Notes: generated by a model from the sequence alone, not told the origin. Shown: positions 8,947-18,422, counted from the stretch's first letter. The stretch is DNA of 64,000 nucleotides from Pseudomonas sp. R5-89-07 (GCF_003851685.1 NZ_CP027727.1:4216001-4280000); one strand, 5' to 3'. Translations and numbers: made by a program.

Positions 8947-10508
8947 TACTTGCCGGTCTTGAGGATTTCGTAGTCGCGCAGTTTGTTGGCGATGGTGGTG
9001 TGGGATACATCCAGGCGCTTGCCCAATTGCCGACTGCTGGGATGCTCGGCGTACAAGGCTTCCAGAACAGCCTTCTCGAACCGCCCGACGATGGCCTCCA
9101 GCCCGCCTTCCAACGAGAAATCGCCAAGGGGCTGGCGCATGCCGTAATCCGGCAAGCGAATATGCTCAAGCTTGACCGTCCCGCCTTCGCACAGCGAAAC
9201 CGCCTGGAACAGCACGTTCTCCAATTGCCGCACATTGCCCGGCCAGTGATAGTGGCTGAGCTTGTCCATCGCGGCAGGCGCCAACTTGGGCAGCGGGCAG
9301 CCAATCTGCCGGCTGGCCTGGTCGAGGAAATGCTCGACCAGGGGTGCGAGGCCGTCAAGGCATTCGCGCAGGGGCGGGATGTGCAGCGACAGCACGTTCA
9401 GGCGGTGATACAGGTCCTGGCGAAATTCGCCACGGGCGCACAACTCGGACAAATCCACCTGTGTCGCGCAGATGACCCGCACGTCGAGGTACACCTCTTC
9501 ATCACTGCCCACGCGGCGAAAGCAGCCGTCCTGCAAAAAGCGCAGCAGTTTTACCTGCAGGCGTGCACTCATTTCCCCGACCCCGTCGAGAAACAACGTA
9601 CCGCCGGCGGTCAGTTCCAGCAGCCCGAGTTTGCCTTCGGCCCGTGCGCCTTCGAACGCGCCGGGGCCATAGCCAAACAGCTCGGTCTCGGCCATTGACT
9701 CAGGCAAGCCCGCGCAGTTGAGCGCCATCAAGGGCGACTGACCACGCGGGCTGGCGAGGTGGCAGGCACGGGCCAGCAGCTCTTTGCCGGTACCGGTTTC
9801 GCCCTCTATTAATAGCGGCGCATCCAGTGGTGCCATGCGCCGGGCTTCGCGCACCACGGCGGCCATCACCTTGGAACTCTGGAAGATGCTGTCAAAGCCG
9901 CGCAGCTCCTGCTTGCGCACGTTGTAAATGCGCTCGCCCACCCGGTCGGCGCGGTGCAGGGTCAACACCGCGCCGGCCATGGCTTCGCTGTCATCATGTT
10001 CGGAAGACTGCAGCGGCGCGATGTCCGCCAGGAATACATCACCCTTGACCTTGACCCGCAGACCATTGATCCGCGATTTGCTGGCGCGCACCAGCTCCGG
10101 CAAATCGAAGTCTTCGGCATAGCGCGACAAGGGAATCCCTGGCACTTCATCCACCCGCACGCCGAGCAACTGCGCCGCCGCACGGTTGGCCGCAACGATG
10201 GAGCCGCCCATGTCGATGGACAACACCGGAAACTCCAGGGCGCCGAGCAGCGCATTGAGCTCCATGTGCCGACGCTCGCTGGGCATCAGCCCTACCCTTT
10301 TTACGCCGAATACGCCGGCTATCGCCTCGAACTGCGGGCGCAACGCCTGGAACTGCATGTTCACCAGGTTAGGGCAGAACAGATAGATGGCATTGCCATG
10401 CTCGCCGCCGACCTCGCCCTTGGCAACGTTCACGCCGTACTCCACCAGCAGGTTGAGGATGTCCCGCAGGATGCCGATGCGGTTCTGGCAATGCACTTTG
10501 ATACGCAT
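8946..10508 (-). CDS. phhR: aromatic amino acid regulator PhhR (TyrR family)
   Basis: PhhR senses phenylalanine/tyrosine and activates the divergent phh operon. Order of domains in 520 residues: ACT (1-70), PAS-like (about 85-145), AAA+ sigma-54-activator-type domain (205-435) with Walker A GETGTGKE at 235-242, and a C-terminal helix-turn-helix (about 496-519). The sigma-54 contact loop reads GAFEGA instead of GAFTGA, and the Walker B segment reads LFLDGVGE, where most relatives have Asp-Glu. Both fit the TyrR/PhhR branch, which works with sigma-70 RNA polymerase. Identity is supported by the adjacent phhABC and by the binding site between them. Confidence 0.93.
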   Translation of the reverse strand: MRIKVHCQNRIGILRDILNLLVEYGVNVAKGEVGGEHGNAIYLFCPNLVNMQFQALRPQFEAIAGVFGVKRVGLMPSERRHMELNALLGALEFPVLSIDMGGSIVAANRAAAQLLGVRVDEVPGIPLSRYAEDFDLPELVRASKSRINGLRVKVKGDVFLADIAPLQSSEHDDSEAMAGAVLTLHRADRVGERIYNVRKQELRGFDSIFQSSKVMAAVVREARRMAPLDAPLLIEGETGTGKELLARACHLASPRGQSPLMALNCAGLPESMAETELFGYGPGAFEGARAEGKLGLLELTAGGTLFLDGVGEMSARLQVKLLRFLQDGCFRRVGSDEEVYLDVRVICATQVDLSELCARGEFRQDLYHRLNVLSLHIPPLRECLDGLAPLVEHFLDQASRQIGCPLPKLAPAAMDKLSHYHWPGNVRQLENVLFQAVSLCEGGTVKLEHIRLPDYGMRQPLGDFSLEGGLEAIVGRFEKAVLEALYAEHPSSRQLGKRLDVSHTTIANKLRDYEILKTGK

Positions 10509-10627
10509 GAAAGGGCTCGAAAGTGGATAGGCGCTGCGGCTTTTTGCCGCTGGGCGCAGATAGTCGTCAAGATTATGTGACAGCCCGCGAGCTTTTCCCA
10601 GCCCAATGCAGCGCAGGGCGCCACATC

Positions 10628-10645
10628 CGTAACGAATAGTTTACG
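10628..10645. promoter_or_regulatory. TyrR/PhhR box upstream of phhA
   Basis: The palindrome cgtaacgaatagtttacg matches the TyrR/PhhR consensus TGTAAA-N6-TTTACA in 9 of 12 defined positions and keeps the exact N6 spacing. It lies 137 bp before phhA in the phhR-phhA intergenic region, where an activator site is expected. Confidence 0.7.
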
Positions 10646-10764
10646 AAATCCAGTAACTTTTCCTACCTTGAGGCCTTTGAGACCCGCGAAAACCTGCCTC
10701 GCACGGGTTATCAATAGAGACATCGCAGGACATAACAAGAACGAATGCCTAGCAGGAGAGCCGT

Positions 10765-11583
10765 ATGAAGCAGACGCACTACGTGGCCCGCGAGCCCGAT
10801 GCGCAAGGTTTTATCCACTACCCGCCCGAAGAACACGCGGTGTGGAACACCCTGATCACGCGCCAGTTGAAAGTGATCGAGGGCCGTGCCTGCCAGGAAT
10901 ACCTGGACGGCATCGACAAGCTCGGACTGCCCCTGGATCGCATCCCACAGCTGGGCGAAATCAACAAAGTGCTGGCTGAAACCACGGGCTGGCAAGTGGC
11001 CCGCGTGCCGGCGCTGATCCCCTTCCAGACTTTCTTCGAATTGCTCGCCAGCAAGCAGTTTCCGGTGGCAACCTTTATTCGTACCCGTGAAGAACTGGAC
11101 TACCTGCAAGAGCCGGATATCTTTCACGAGATCTTTGGTCACTGCCCGCTACTGACCAACCCCTGGTTCGCCGAATTCACCCACACCTACGGCAAGCTCG
11201 GCCTGGCGGCCACCAAAGAGCAACGGGTGTACCTGGCGCGCCTGTACTGGATGACCATCGAGTTTGGCCTGGTGGACACTCCTGAAGGTCGGCGCATCTA
11301 CGGTGGCGGTATTCTGTCGTCGCCCAAGGAAAGCGTGTATTGCCTGTCGGACGAGCCTGAACACCAGGCCTTCGACCCGCTGGAGGCGATGCGCACCCCT
11401 TATCGCATCGACATCCTGCAGCCGCTGTACTTCGTGCTGCCCGAGCTCAAGCGTCTGTTCGATGTGGCACAGGAAGACATCATGGGCATGGTGGAGCGCG
11501 GCATGCAGCTGGGCCTGCATGCGCCGCTCTTTACCCCAAAAGCAGCCTCCAAAACCCAAAGCCGCGTGAACCTTGTGTTTTAA
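10765..11583 (+). CDS. phhA: phenylalanine 4-hydroxylase
   Basis: This enzyme converts L-Phe to L-Tyr with O2 and tetrahydropterin, the first step of phenylalanine degradation. The non-haem iron triad is visible as His121 and His126 in HEIFGHCPLL and Glu166 in YWMTIEFGLV. It is a monofunctional bacterial type of 272 residues, without the N-terminal regulatory domain of the animal enzyme. The ATG is preceded by an aggaga ribosome site. It starts the phhABC operon, which recycles the pterin cofactor through PhhB. Confidence 0.97.
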   Translation: MKQTHYVAREPDAQGFIHYPPEEHAVWNTLITRQLKVIEGRACQEYLDGIDKLGLPLDRIPQLGEINKVLAETTGWQVARVPALIPFQTFFELLASKQFPVATFIRTREELDYLQEPDIFHEIFGHCPLLTNPWFAEFTHTYGKLGLAATKEQRVYLARLYWMTIEFGLVDTPEGRRIYGGGILSSPKESVYCLSDEPEHQAFDPLEAMRTPYRIDILQPLYFVLPELKRLFDVAQEDIMGMVERGMQLGLHAPLFTPKAASKTQSRVNLVF

Positions 11584-11666
11584 CGCCAGGTGAGTCTGTT
11601 CCCTGGCCGCGCGTTGCTTTAGGGTAACGCCACTGACCTTCAATCATTCGAATTCAGGACACCTTC

Positions 11667-12023
11667 ATGACCACCTTGAACCAAGCCCATTGCGAAGCCT
11701 GCCGCGCCGACGCCCCGCAAGTCAGCGATGAAGAACTGCCGGTGTTGATCAAACAGATCCCGGACTGGAACATCGAAGTGCGCGACGGCGTGATGCAATT
11801 GGAAAAGGTCTTTTTGTTCAAGAACTTCAAGTTCGCCCTGGCCTTCACCAACGCCGTGGGTGACATCTCCGAAGCCGAAGGCCACCACCCTGGCCTGCTC
11901 ACCGAATGGGGCAAAGTCACCGTGACCTGGTGGAGCCACTCCATCAAGGGCCTGCACCGCAACGACTTCATCATGGCCGCGCGCACCGATGAAGTGGCCA
12001 AGAGCGCCGAGGGTCGCAAGTAA
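11667..12023 (+). CDS. phhB: pterin-4a-carbinolamine dehydratase
   Basis: It dehydrates the 4a-hydroxytetrahydropterin released by PhhA so that the cofactor can be reduced again. The active-site motif EGHHPG (His73, His74) and the later histidine in [10 protein letters not shown] are present. The size of 118 residues is standard for the DCoH/PhhB family. Its TAA stop overlaps the phhC ATG. Confidence 0.96.
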   Translation: MTTLNQAHCEACRADAPQVSDEELPVLIKQIPDWNIEVRDGVMQLEKVFLFKNFKFALAFTNAVGDISEAEGHHPGLLTEWGKVTVTWWSHSIKGLHRNDFIMAARTDEVAKSAEGRK

Positions 12024-13216
12024 TGCATTTCGATGCGATTGGCCGCGTGCCCGGTGACCCGATCCTCGGGTTGATGGACCTGTACGCCCAGGATGCCAAC
12101 CCGAACAAATTCGACTTGGGCGTGGGCGTCTACAAGGACGACCAGGGTCTGACGCCGATTCCGCACTCGGTCAAACTCGCCGAGCAGCGCCTGGTCGATA
12201 GCCAAACCACCAAGACCTACATCGGCGGTCACGGCGATGCAGCGTTCGGCGCATTGATCAGCCAACTGGTGCTTGGCGCCGATTCGGCCTTGCTCGGCGA
12301 ACAACGGGCCGGCGCCACCCAGACGCCGGGCGGTACCGGCGCCCTGCGCCTGACGGCCGACTTCATCGCCCACAGCCTGCCCGGCCGTGGCGTGTGGCTG
12401 AGCGACCCGACCTGGCCGATCCACGAAACCCTATTCGCCAAAGCCGGACTCAAGGTCAGTCACTACCCCTACGTGGGCAGCGACAATCGCCTGGATGTGG
12501 CGGCGATGTTGGCCACTCTGTCCAGCGTGCCCAAGGGCGACGTGGTCCTGCTTCACGCGTGCTGCCATAACCCGACCGGGTTCGACCTGTCCCAGGATGA
12601 CTGGCGCCAGGTGCTGCAGATCGTGCGCGAACGTCAATTGCTACCGCTGATCGATTTTGCCTACCAGGGCTTTGGCGACGGCCTGGAGCAAGATGCGTGG
12701 GCGGTGCGCTTGTTCGCCGCCGAACTGCCGGAAGTGTTGATCACCAGTTCGTGCTCGAAGAACTTCGGTTTGTACCGCGACCGCGTTGGCGCCTTGATCG
12801 TGTGTGCGGCGGATGCGCAAAAGCTTCTGGATGTGCGCAGTCAGTTGGCCAATATCGCGCGCAATTTGTGGTCCACGCCACCGGATCATGGCGCCGCCGT
12901 GGTCGCGACCATCCTGGGCGATGCCGAGCTGAAAAAGCAGTGGAGCGACGAAGTCGAAGCCATGCGTTTGCGCATCGCCCAATTGCGCGCCGGGCTGGTG
13001 GAAGCGCTGACGCCCCACGGCCTGGCCGAGCGGTTTGCGCACATCGGGACGCAGCGCGGAATGTTTTCCTATACCGGCTTGAGTGCCGAGCAGGTCAAGC
13101 AACTGCGTGAGAAGCACAGTGTGTACATGGTCAGTTCGGGACGGGCCAACGTGGCGGGGGTCGATGCCACCCGCCTAACCCTGCTGGCCCAGGCCATCGC
13201 CGACGTCTCCAACTGA
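12023..13216 (+). CDS. phhC: aromatic amino acid aminotransferase
   Basis: This PLP-dependent class I aminotransferase takes tyrosine (and Phe) to the keto acid, feeding homogentisate degradation. The PLP lysine is Lys246 in SCSKNFGLYRDRVG. The binding Asn (HNPTG, residue 183) and the Asp-Tyr pair (DFAYQG, 211-214) are in place. The length (397) matches TyrB/PhhC. Its start overlaps the phhB stop, so the two are probably translationally coupled. Substrate is inferred from the operon; the sequence alone would also fit aspartate aminotransferase. Confidence 0.93.
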   Translation: MHFDAIGRVPGDPILGLMDLYAQDANPNKFDLGVGVYKDDQGLTPIPHSVKLAEQRLVDSQTTKTYIGGHGDAAFGALISQLVLGADSALLGEQRAGATQTPGGTGALRLTADFIAHSLPGRGVWLSDPTWPIHETLFAKAGLKVSHYPYVGSDNRLDVAAMLATLSSVPKGDVVLLHACCHNPTGFDLSQDDWRQVLQIVRERQLLPLIDFAYQGFGDGLEQDAWAVRLFAAELPEVLITSSCSKNFGLYRDRVGALIVCAADAQKLLDVRSQLANIARNLWSTPPDHGAAVVATILGDAELKKQWSDEVEAMRLRIAQLRAGLVEALTPHGLAERFAHIGTQRGMFSYTGLSAEQVKQLREKHSVYMVSSGRANVAGVDATRLTLLAQAIADVSN

Positions 13217-13230
13217 ATAAAACCGGAACA

Positions 13231-13411
13231 AAATGTGGGAGGGGTTAAGGATTTGTGTAGGAGCGAGCTTGCTCGCGAAAAACGTCAACGATAACGCGTG
13301 CTTTCTGAACGAACGCGGAGCCTGTGAGTTTTTCGCGAGCAAGCTCGCTCCTACTGAGGACGGTGTACACTTAACTGAATGGCATTAGGGCTTGCCCCCC
13401 TCCTATATTTT
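13231..13411. repeat. nested REP elements between convergent genes
   Basis: A doublet of a second REP family (arm gtaggagcgagcttgctcgc; arms at about 13256-13280 and 13331-13354, inverted) lies between decayed halves of the common family: atgtgggagggg at 13233-13244 and ttagggcttgcccccctcct at 13385-13405. The arrangement looks like one REPIN inserted into an older one. It fills the gap between phhC and the facing phosphoesterase gene. Confidence 0.8.
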
Positions 13412-13427
13412 GACCGAGTCAGGACCT

Positions 13428-14237
13428 TCAGGTTACGGCCACCTCGGCCCTCAGTTGCGCTTCCCTGGCCTGCGCATCCGCCAACCGATACAACTCGATA
13501 TGCCCATCCCAGTGCTCGATCAACGCCGTGCACGACTCCACCCAATCGCCACAATTGAGGTAATCCACCTCGCCCACCTTGCGGATCTCGGCATGGTGAA
13601 TATGCCCGCACACCACCCCGTGCAACTCACGCTTGGTCACTTCGTGGGCGATGGCCTCTTCGAAATCGCTGATAAAACTCACGGCGGTTTTCACCTTGTG
13701 CTTCAAGTACGCCGACAGCGACCAATAACCATAGCCATAGCGCGCTCGCCAGTGATTGAGCCAACGGTTCAGGGTAAGGGTGAACTCGTAGGCCGAGTCG
13801 CCCAGGAAGGCGAGCCAGCGGTGATAACGGGTAATCACATCGAACTGATCGCCATGAATCACCAGCAGATGGCGGCCGTCGGCGGTGACATGCACGGCCT
13901 CGTCCACCAGCTGGATATTGCCCAGGATCAGCTTGGAGTAGCGCCTTAGAAACTCGTCATGGTTACCGGTGACGTAGATCACCTCGGTGCCACGCTTGGC
14001 CATGGTCAGCAGGCGACGGATGACGTTGGTGTGGGCTTGGGGCCAATACATGCCGCCGCGCATTTTCCAGCCATCGATAATGTCGCCGACCAGATACACC
14101 TTGTCGGCGTGGTAGCCCTTGAGAAAGTGCGACAAGTGCTCGGCCTGGCAATCCCGAGTGCCCAGATGCACATCGGAAATCCACAGGGTACGCACCCGTT
14201 GCTTGCGGCTGGGTTTGGCGAATTCGGCACGGGTCAT
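13428..14237 (-). CDS. LpxH-like calcineurin-family metallophosphoesterase
   Basis: The two-metal phosphoesterase motifs are all present: DVH (22-24), GDIIDGW (51-57), GNHDE (91-95), HGD (128-130) and GHIHH (211-215). The protein resembles a family annotated as UDP-2,3-diacylglucosamine diphosphatase, but it is probably a paralogue of true LpxH, so the lipid A role is uncertain. I chose the ATG at 14237, giving 269 residues. The frame stays open far upstream only because it runs antisense to the EamA gene. Confidence 0.85.
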   Translation of the reverse strand: MTRAEFAKPSRKQRVRTLWISDVHLGTRDCQAEHLSHFLKGYHADKVYLVGDIIDGWKMRGGMYWPQAHTNVIRRLLTMAKRGTEVIYVTGNHDEFLRRYSKLILGNIQLVDEAVHVTADGRHLLVIHGDQFDVITRYHRWLAFLGDSAYEFTLTLNRWLNHWRARYGYGYWSLSAYLKHKVKTAVSFISDFEEAIAHEVTKRELHGVVCGHIHHAEIRKVGEVDYLNCGDWVESCTALIEHWDGHIELYRLADAQAREAQLRAEVAVT

Positions 14238-14379
14238 GGGTGTCCCTCGACGCTGTTTTCGCGAGCTTGCGCCCTGGCGATTAATAGCCCGTGACAGCCG
14301 TGCGTCAGTCTGATGACAACGCGTCTGCCGCCAAGCGTTGTAGACTGCGCCCCTGTTACCCTTTGGCTCAAGGATCGCC

Positions 14380-15261
14380 ATGACTCCCCGCTCAGCCCTC
14401 GGCGCCCTGCATATCGGCGCATTGATGTTTGGCCTTACCGGCGTATTCGGCAAGCTGGCGGCCGCCTCCCCCGCCATCATCGTATTCGGGCGGGCCGCGT
14501 TTGCGGTAATTGCCTTGGCGGTGTTTGCGCGCTTTGCCAGCCAGGCGCCATGGAGGCGGCTTGAATGGCGTGACTGGCGCCGCTTGCTCGTCAGCGGTGT
14601 GCTGCTGGCGGCGCATTGGGTGACGTTCTTTATTGCCGTAAAAGTGGCCGGCGTGGCGGTAGCAACGTTGGGCTTCACCGCCTTTCCAGCCTTTACGGTG
14701 ATCCTCGAGGGGCTGATTTTCCGCGAGCGCATCCGCGCCAATGAAGTGCTGCTGGTGGCGTTGGTCACCGTAGGGCTGGTGTTGGTCACCCCGGACTTCA
14801 ACCTGGCCAGCGAAGCCACCGGCGGCCTGTTGTGGGGGATCGCCTCCGGACTGCTGTTCTCCCTGCTGTCGCTGAATAACCGCGCCAGCTCCGGGCGCAT
14901 TCCTGCAGTACAGGCCGCGTTGTGCCAGAACCTGATCGTTGCGGCCTGCCTGTTGCCCGTGGCAGCGCCGGGGCTTGCCGATGTACGCGCGCTGGACTGG
15001 CTGTGGATCGGCCTGCTCGGCGTGTTCTGTACCGGACTGGCCCATAGCCTGTTTGTCGCCAGCCTCGCGGTGATCAAGGCGCGCACCGCGTCGGTGGTGT
15101 TCGCCATGGAACCGGTCTACGGCATCACGGTGGCCTGGCTTCTGTTTGCCGAAACGCCGACCTTGCGCATGCTGCTGGGCGGCGCGCTGATCATTGTCGC
15201 CATCGTGTTGTCCGGGCTGATGGGCAGCGCCAGCCAGGCCAAGCAGCCGGCGGCGGCCTGA
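14380..15261 (+). CDS. EamA/DMT-family transporter
   Basis: A 293-residue integral membrane protein with about ten hydrophobic segments arranged as two EamA repeats (about 10-140 and 150-285). The family exports or imports small metabolites such as amino acids; the substrate cannot be read from the sequence. It is transcribed away from the phosphoesterase gene, and its TGA ends directly against the stop codon of the facing SelW-like gene. Confidence 0.88.
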   Translation: MTPRSALGALHIGALMFGLTGVFGKLAAASPAIIVFGRAAFAVIALAVFARFASQAPWRRLEWRDWRRLLVSGVLLAAHWVTFFIAVKVAGVAVATLGFTAFPAFTVILEGLIFRERIRANEVLLVALVTVGLVLVTPDFNLASEATGGLLWGIASGLLFSLLSLNNRASSGRIPAVQAALCQNLIVAACLLPVAAPGLADVRALDWLWIGLLGVFCTGLAHSLFVASLAVIKARTASVVFAMEPVYGITVAWLLFAETPTLRMLLGGALIIVAIVLSGLMGSASQAKQPAAA

Positions 15262-15549
15262 CTACGGGGTACGATCGTTGTGGCCCAGGTCGCGCTGCGG
15301 GTCGATCTGGTCGCGCACGCGCTGCTTGAGCACCTTGGCCTCCGGGAAGCCACCGTCCGCCTTGCGCTCCCAGATCTGCACATCGTCGCAGGTGATGCGA
15401 AACGCGCCGCCGGTCGAGGGCGCCAGGGACACTTTGCCCACATCGTCGGCAAACGTACTCAACAACTCTTGAGCCAGCCACGCGGCACGCAACAGCCACT
15501 GACACTGGGTGCAATAGGTGATCACGATTTCGGGTTTACGTGCAGACAT
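15262..15549 (-). CDS. SelT/SelW/SelH-family (Rdx) thioredoxin-like protein
   Basis: A 95-residue protein with the redox motif CTQC at 13-16 after a beta strand (EIVITY), followed by the family segment GGAFRITCDDVQIWERKADGGFPEAKVLK. The selenocysteine of vertebrate SelW is replaced by Cys. A redox role is inferred from family membership; the cellular function in bacteria is unknown. It is convergent with the EamA gene, with no spacer. Confidence 0.9.
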   Translation of the reverse strand: MSARKPEIVITYCTQCQWLLRAAWLAQELLSTFADDVGKVSLAPSTGGAFRITCDDVQIWERKADGGFPEAKVLKQRVRDQIDPQRDLGHNDRTP

Positions 15550-15629
15550 AAGGTGAAAGGCTCCTGCGTGACGGCTTCGGTGGATCGAGTGGCTATAATA
15601 CCGGCCTTTATCGACCAGCCTTGAGATTC

Positions 15630-17822
15630 ATGATGCGCCGCCTGTTGTCCTGCCTGTGCCTGTGCCTGTTGCCCCTTCTCGCCAATGCCGTTGACAGCCC
15701 ACGTCCTAAAATCGGCCTGGTACTGTCTGGCGGCGCGGCGCGTGGCCTGGCGCATATCGGTGTGCTCAAGGCGTTGGAAGAACAAGGCATCCAGGTCGAC
15801 GCGATTGCCGGTACCAGCATGGGCGCGGTGATCGGCGGGTTGTACGCCTCGGGCTACAAGATCGACGAGCTGGAAAAACTCGCGCTGAATATCGACTGGC
15901 AACAGGCGTTGTCCGACGCACCGCCGCGGGAAGACGTGCCGTTCCGGCGCAAGCAGGACGACCGCGACTTCCTGGTCAAACAGAAACTAAGCTTTCGCGA
16001 CGACGGCAGCCTCGGCCTGCCGCTGGGTGTGATCCAGGGCCAGAACCTGGCGTTGCTGCTGGAAAGCATGTTCGCCCACAGCAGCAACACGCGTAACTTC
16101 GACAAGCTGCCGATTCCGTTCCGGGCCGTGGCCACCGACATCACCACCGGCGAAAAAGTCGTGTTCAGCAAGGGCCACCTGCCCCAGGTGATACGCGCCA
16201 GCATGTCGATTCCTGCGGTGTTCGCTCCAGTGGAGCTGGACGGGCGCCTGCTGGTGGACGGCGGCATGACCGACAACATTCCGCTGGATGTGGCGCGGGA
16301 AATGGGCGTGGACATCGCCATCGTGGTGGACATCGGCACCCCGCTACGCTCGCGCAAGCAATTGGCGACCGTGGTCGATGTGCTCAACCAGTCCATCACG
16401 TTGATGACCCGGCGTAACTCCGAGGAACAGCTCAAGGCCCTGCAACCCAGGGACATCTTGATCCAACCACCGCTGGCGGCCTATGGCGTGACGGATTTCG
16501 GACGCGCCAAGGATATGATCGACGCCGGCTACCGCGCCACGCGTGCCCTTGACTTGCGCCTGGCGCATCTGCGCCCCGCCGAACCGGTAGACCCGCAACT
16601 GACCGCCGCCCGCACGCCAGGCGAGCGCACCCCGATCATTACCGCCATTGAGGTGGAAAACGACTCCAAAGTCAGCGACGACGTGATCCGCTACTACATC
16701 CGCCAGGAACTGGGCGAGCCGCTCAACCTCGGCCGCCTGCAATCGGACATGGGCACGCTGTACGGCCTGGACTACTTCGAGCAGGTGCAATACCGCGTGG
16801 TGAAAAAGGCCAAGACCAACACCCTGGTCATCACTGCGCGCGGCAAACGCAGCGGTACCGATTACCTGCGCCTGGGCTTGAACCTGTCGGATGACATGCG
16901 CGGCGACAGCGCCTTCAACCTCGGCGCCAGCTACCGGGTGAACGGCATCAACCGCCTCGGCGCCGAATGGCTCACGCGCGTGCAGATCGGTGATCGCCAG
17001 GAGCTGTACAGCGAGTTCTACCAACCGATGGACACCGGGTCACGCTACTTCATCGCGCCTTATATCAGTGCTCAGTCGCAAAATGTCGAGCTGATGCTGG
17101 ACAACGACCCCATCTCGGAATATCGGCTGGAACGCTACGGTTTTGGCTTGAATGTCGGGCGGCAGATCGGCAACAGCGGCGAGATCCGCTTCGGCGTGGG
17201 TGAAGCCTGGGGCAAGGCGGACGTGCGCATTGGCGACCACGACCTGCCAAGCGTGAGCTTCAGCGAGGGCTTCTATGAACTGAAATACTCGTTCGATTCG
17301 TTCGATAACGTGTATTTCCCGCACACCGGCGAAGACATCGCCCTGGCCTTCCGCGAGTTCGAGCCGGGGCTTGGCTCGGACCAGCGCTACCGCCAATGGG
17401 AGTTCAAGCTGGACAAGGCCATGAGCCACGGCCCCGATACCCTGATCCTGGGCGGACGCTACGGACGCACCCTGGATAAATCCGACGTGGTGATCTCCAG
17501 CTTCCTACTGGGTGGCGCGCGACAGTTGTCAGGCTTTCGCGAAGACGCGATTTCGGGCCAGAACGTCAGCCTGATGCGTGCGGTGTACTACCGTCGCCTT
17601 ACGCCGCGCTCCTACCTGCCGCTGGATTTCCCGCTGTACCTGGGCGCCTCGGTGGAGCGCGGCCGGGCGTGGAACAACGACAACGAATTCGACAGCGGGT
17701 ATATCAACGCGGCGAGCATTTTCCTTGGCTTTGATACCCCGCTGGGCCCGTTGAATTTCAGCTATGGGTTCAATGATGACAACCAGAAGGCAGTGTACCT
17801 GAACCTCGGCCAGACCTTCTGA
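15630..17822 (+). CDS. plpD: patatin-like phospholipase autotransporter (type Vd, PlpD-like)
   Basis: A Sec signal peptide (cleavage near residue 20) precedes a patatin domain with oxyanion-hole GGAARG (34-39), nucleophile Ser63 in GTSMG and catalytic Asp210 in DGG. A POTRA-like segment (about 330-410) and a C-terminal 16-strand Omp85/BamA-type barrel ending in an aromatic residue follow. This is the layout of P. aeruginosa PlpD, a lipid-cleaving protein exposed or released at the surface. At 730 residues it matches PlpD (728). I prefer the ATG at 15630; ATG 15633 is equally possible. Confidence 0.92.
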   Translation: MMRRLLSCLCLCLLPLLANAVDSPRPKIGLVLSGGAARGLAHIGVLKALEEQGIQVDAIAGTSMGAVIGGLYASGYKIDELEKLALNIDWQQALSDAPPREDVPFRRKQDDRDFLVKQKLSFRDDGSLGLPLGVIQGQNLALLLESMFAHSSNTRNFDKLPIPFRAVATDITTGEKVVFSKGHLPQVIRASMSIPAVFAPVELDGRLLVDGGMTDNIPLDVAREMGVDIAIVVDIGTPLRSRKQLATVVDVLNQSITLMTRRNSEEQLKALQPRDILIQPPLAAYGVTDFGRAKDMIDAGYRATRALDLRLAHLRPAEPVDPQLTAARTPGERTPIITAIEVENDSKVSDDVIRYYIRQELGEPLNLGRLQSDMGTLYGLDYFEQVQYRVVKKAKTNTLVITARGKRSGTDYLRLGLNLSDDMRGDSAFNLGASYRVNGINRLGAEWLTRVQIGDRQELYSEFYQPMDTGSRYFIAPYISAQSQNVELMLDNDPISEYRLERYGFGLNVGRQIGNSGEIRFGVGEAWGKADVRIGDHDLPSVSFSEGFYELKYSFDSFDNVYFPHTGEDIALAFREFEPGLGSDQRYRQWEFKLDKAMSHGPDTLILGGRYGRTLDKSDVVISSFLLGGARQLSGFREDAISGQNVSLMRAVYYRRLTPRSYLPLDFPLYLGASVERGRAWNNDNEFDSGYINAASIFLGFDTPLGPLNFSYGFNDDNQKAVYLNLGQTF

Positions 17823-17837
17823 CCGAACGCAGAACAA

Positions 17838-17930
17838 ATGTGGGAGGGGGCTTGCCCCCGATGGCGGTGTATCAGTCAAAAATGCTCCAACTGAACCACC
17901 GCTATCGGGGGCAAGCCCCCTCCCACCTTT
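17838..17930. repeat. REP doublet (REPIN)
   Basis: Two inverted copies of the common REP arm surround a loop of about 40 bp, between the convergent ends of the patatin gene and the MarR gene. It may serve as the 3' structure for both transcripts, because no other terminator is visible here. Confidence 0.92.
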
Positions 17931-17951
17931 TGATCTTCAATGGCCTTGGAA

Positions 17952-18386
17952 TCAGGACTTTTCCAGATTCGCCAGGATGTGCCCGTGCACGCGCATGCAC
18001 ACCCGCAAATCCTCTTCATCCACGCCAACGAACAGTTCATGGCGCAACGCCGTGGCGATGGTCTCGATCTGGTCGATGAGGGGCCTGGCGCTGTCGCACA
18101 GCAGGATACGTTTGGCGCGGCGGTCTTCCACTACCGCTTGGCGCTGCACCAGACCTTGGCTTTCCAGGCTGTCGAGCAGCCGCGCCAGGGTCGGCCCTTC
18201 CACCCCGACACTTTGTGCCAATTCACGCTGAGTCGGTGCTTCGGTAAAACGGGCCAGGTGCAGCAGCACCAGCCACCGCGCCTGGGACAGCCCCAGCCCC
18301 GCCAAGCGGCGGTCCAGCTCAGCGCGCCAACCTCGGGACATTTGCGCCAACTGCATGCCAAAGCGGTGTTGATCGGTTAACGGCAT
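17952..18386 (-). CDS. MarR/SlyA-family transcriptional regulator
   Basis: A 144-residue winged-helix protein. The recognition-helix region QRELAQSVGVEGPTLARLLD and the wing VVEDRRAKRILL are characteristic of MarR/SlyA dimers that bind palindromes and respond to small phenolic or lipophilic ligands. No operon partner is adjacent: recQ lies upstream on the same strand, 122 bp away. The perfect 11-bp palindrome 37 bp before its start suggests autoregulation. The ligand is unknown. Confidence 0.88.
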   Translation of the reverse strand: MPLTDQHRFGMQLAQMSRGWRAELDRRLAGLGLSQARWLVLLHLARFTEAPTQRELAQSVGVEGPTLARLLDSLESQGLVQRQAVVEDRRAKRILLCDSARPLIDQIETIATALRHELFVGVDEEDLRVCMRVHGHILANLEKS

Positions 18387-18422
18387 AAAAAACTCATGTT
18401 TTAGACTGAAAATAAAGTGTGG

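Noticed and set aside
13428..15107. Very long minus-strand open frame (559 codons) covering the phosphoesterase and the EamA gene
   Set aside because: Only the part from the ATG at 14237 has family motifs and normal codon use; the rest is antisense to a clear membrane transporter gene.
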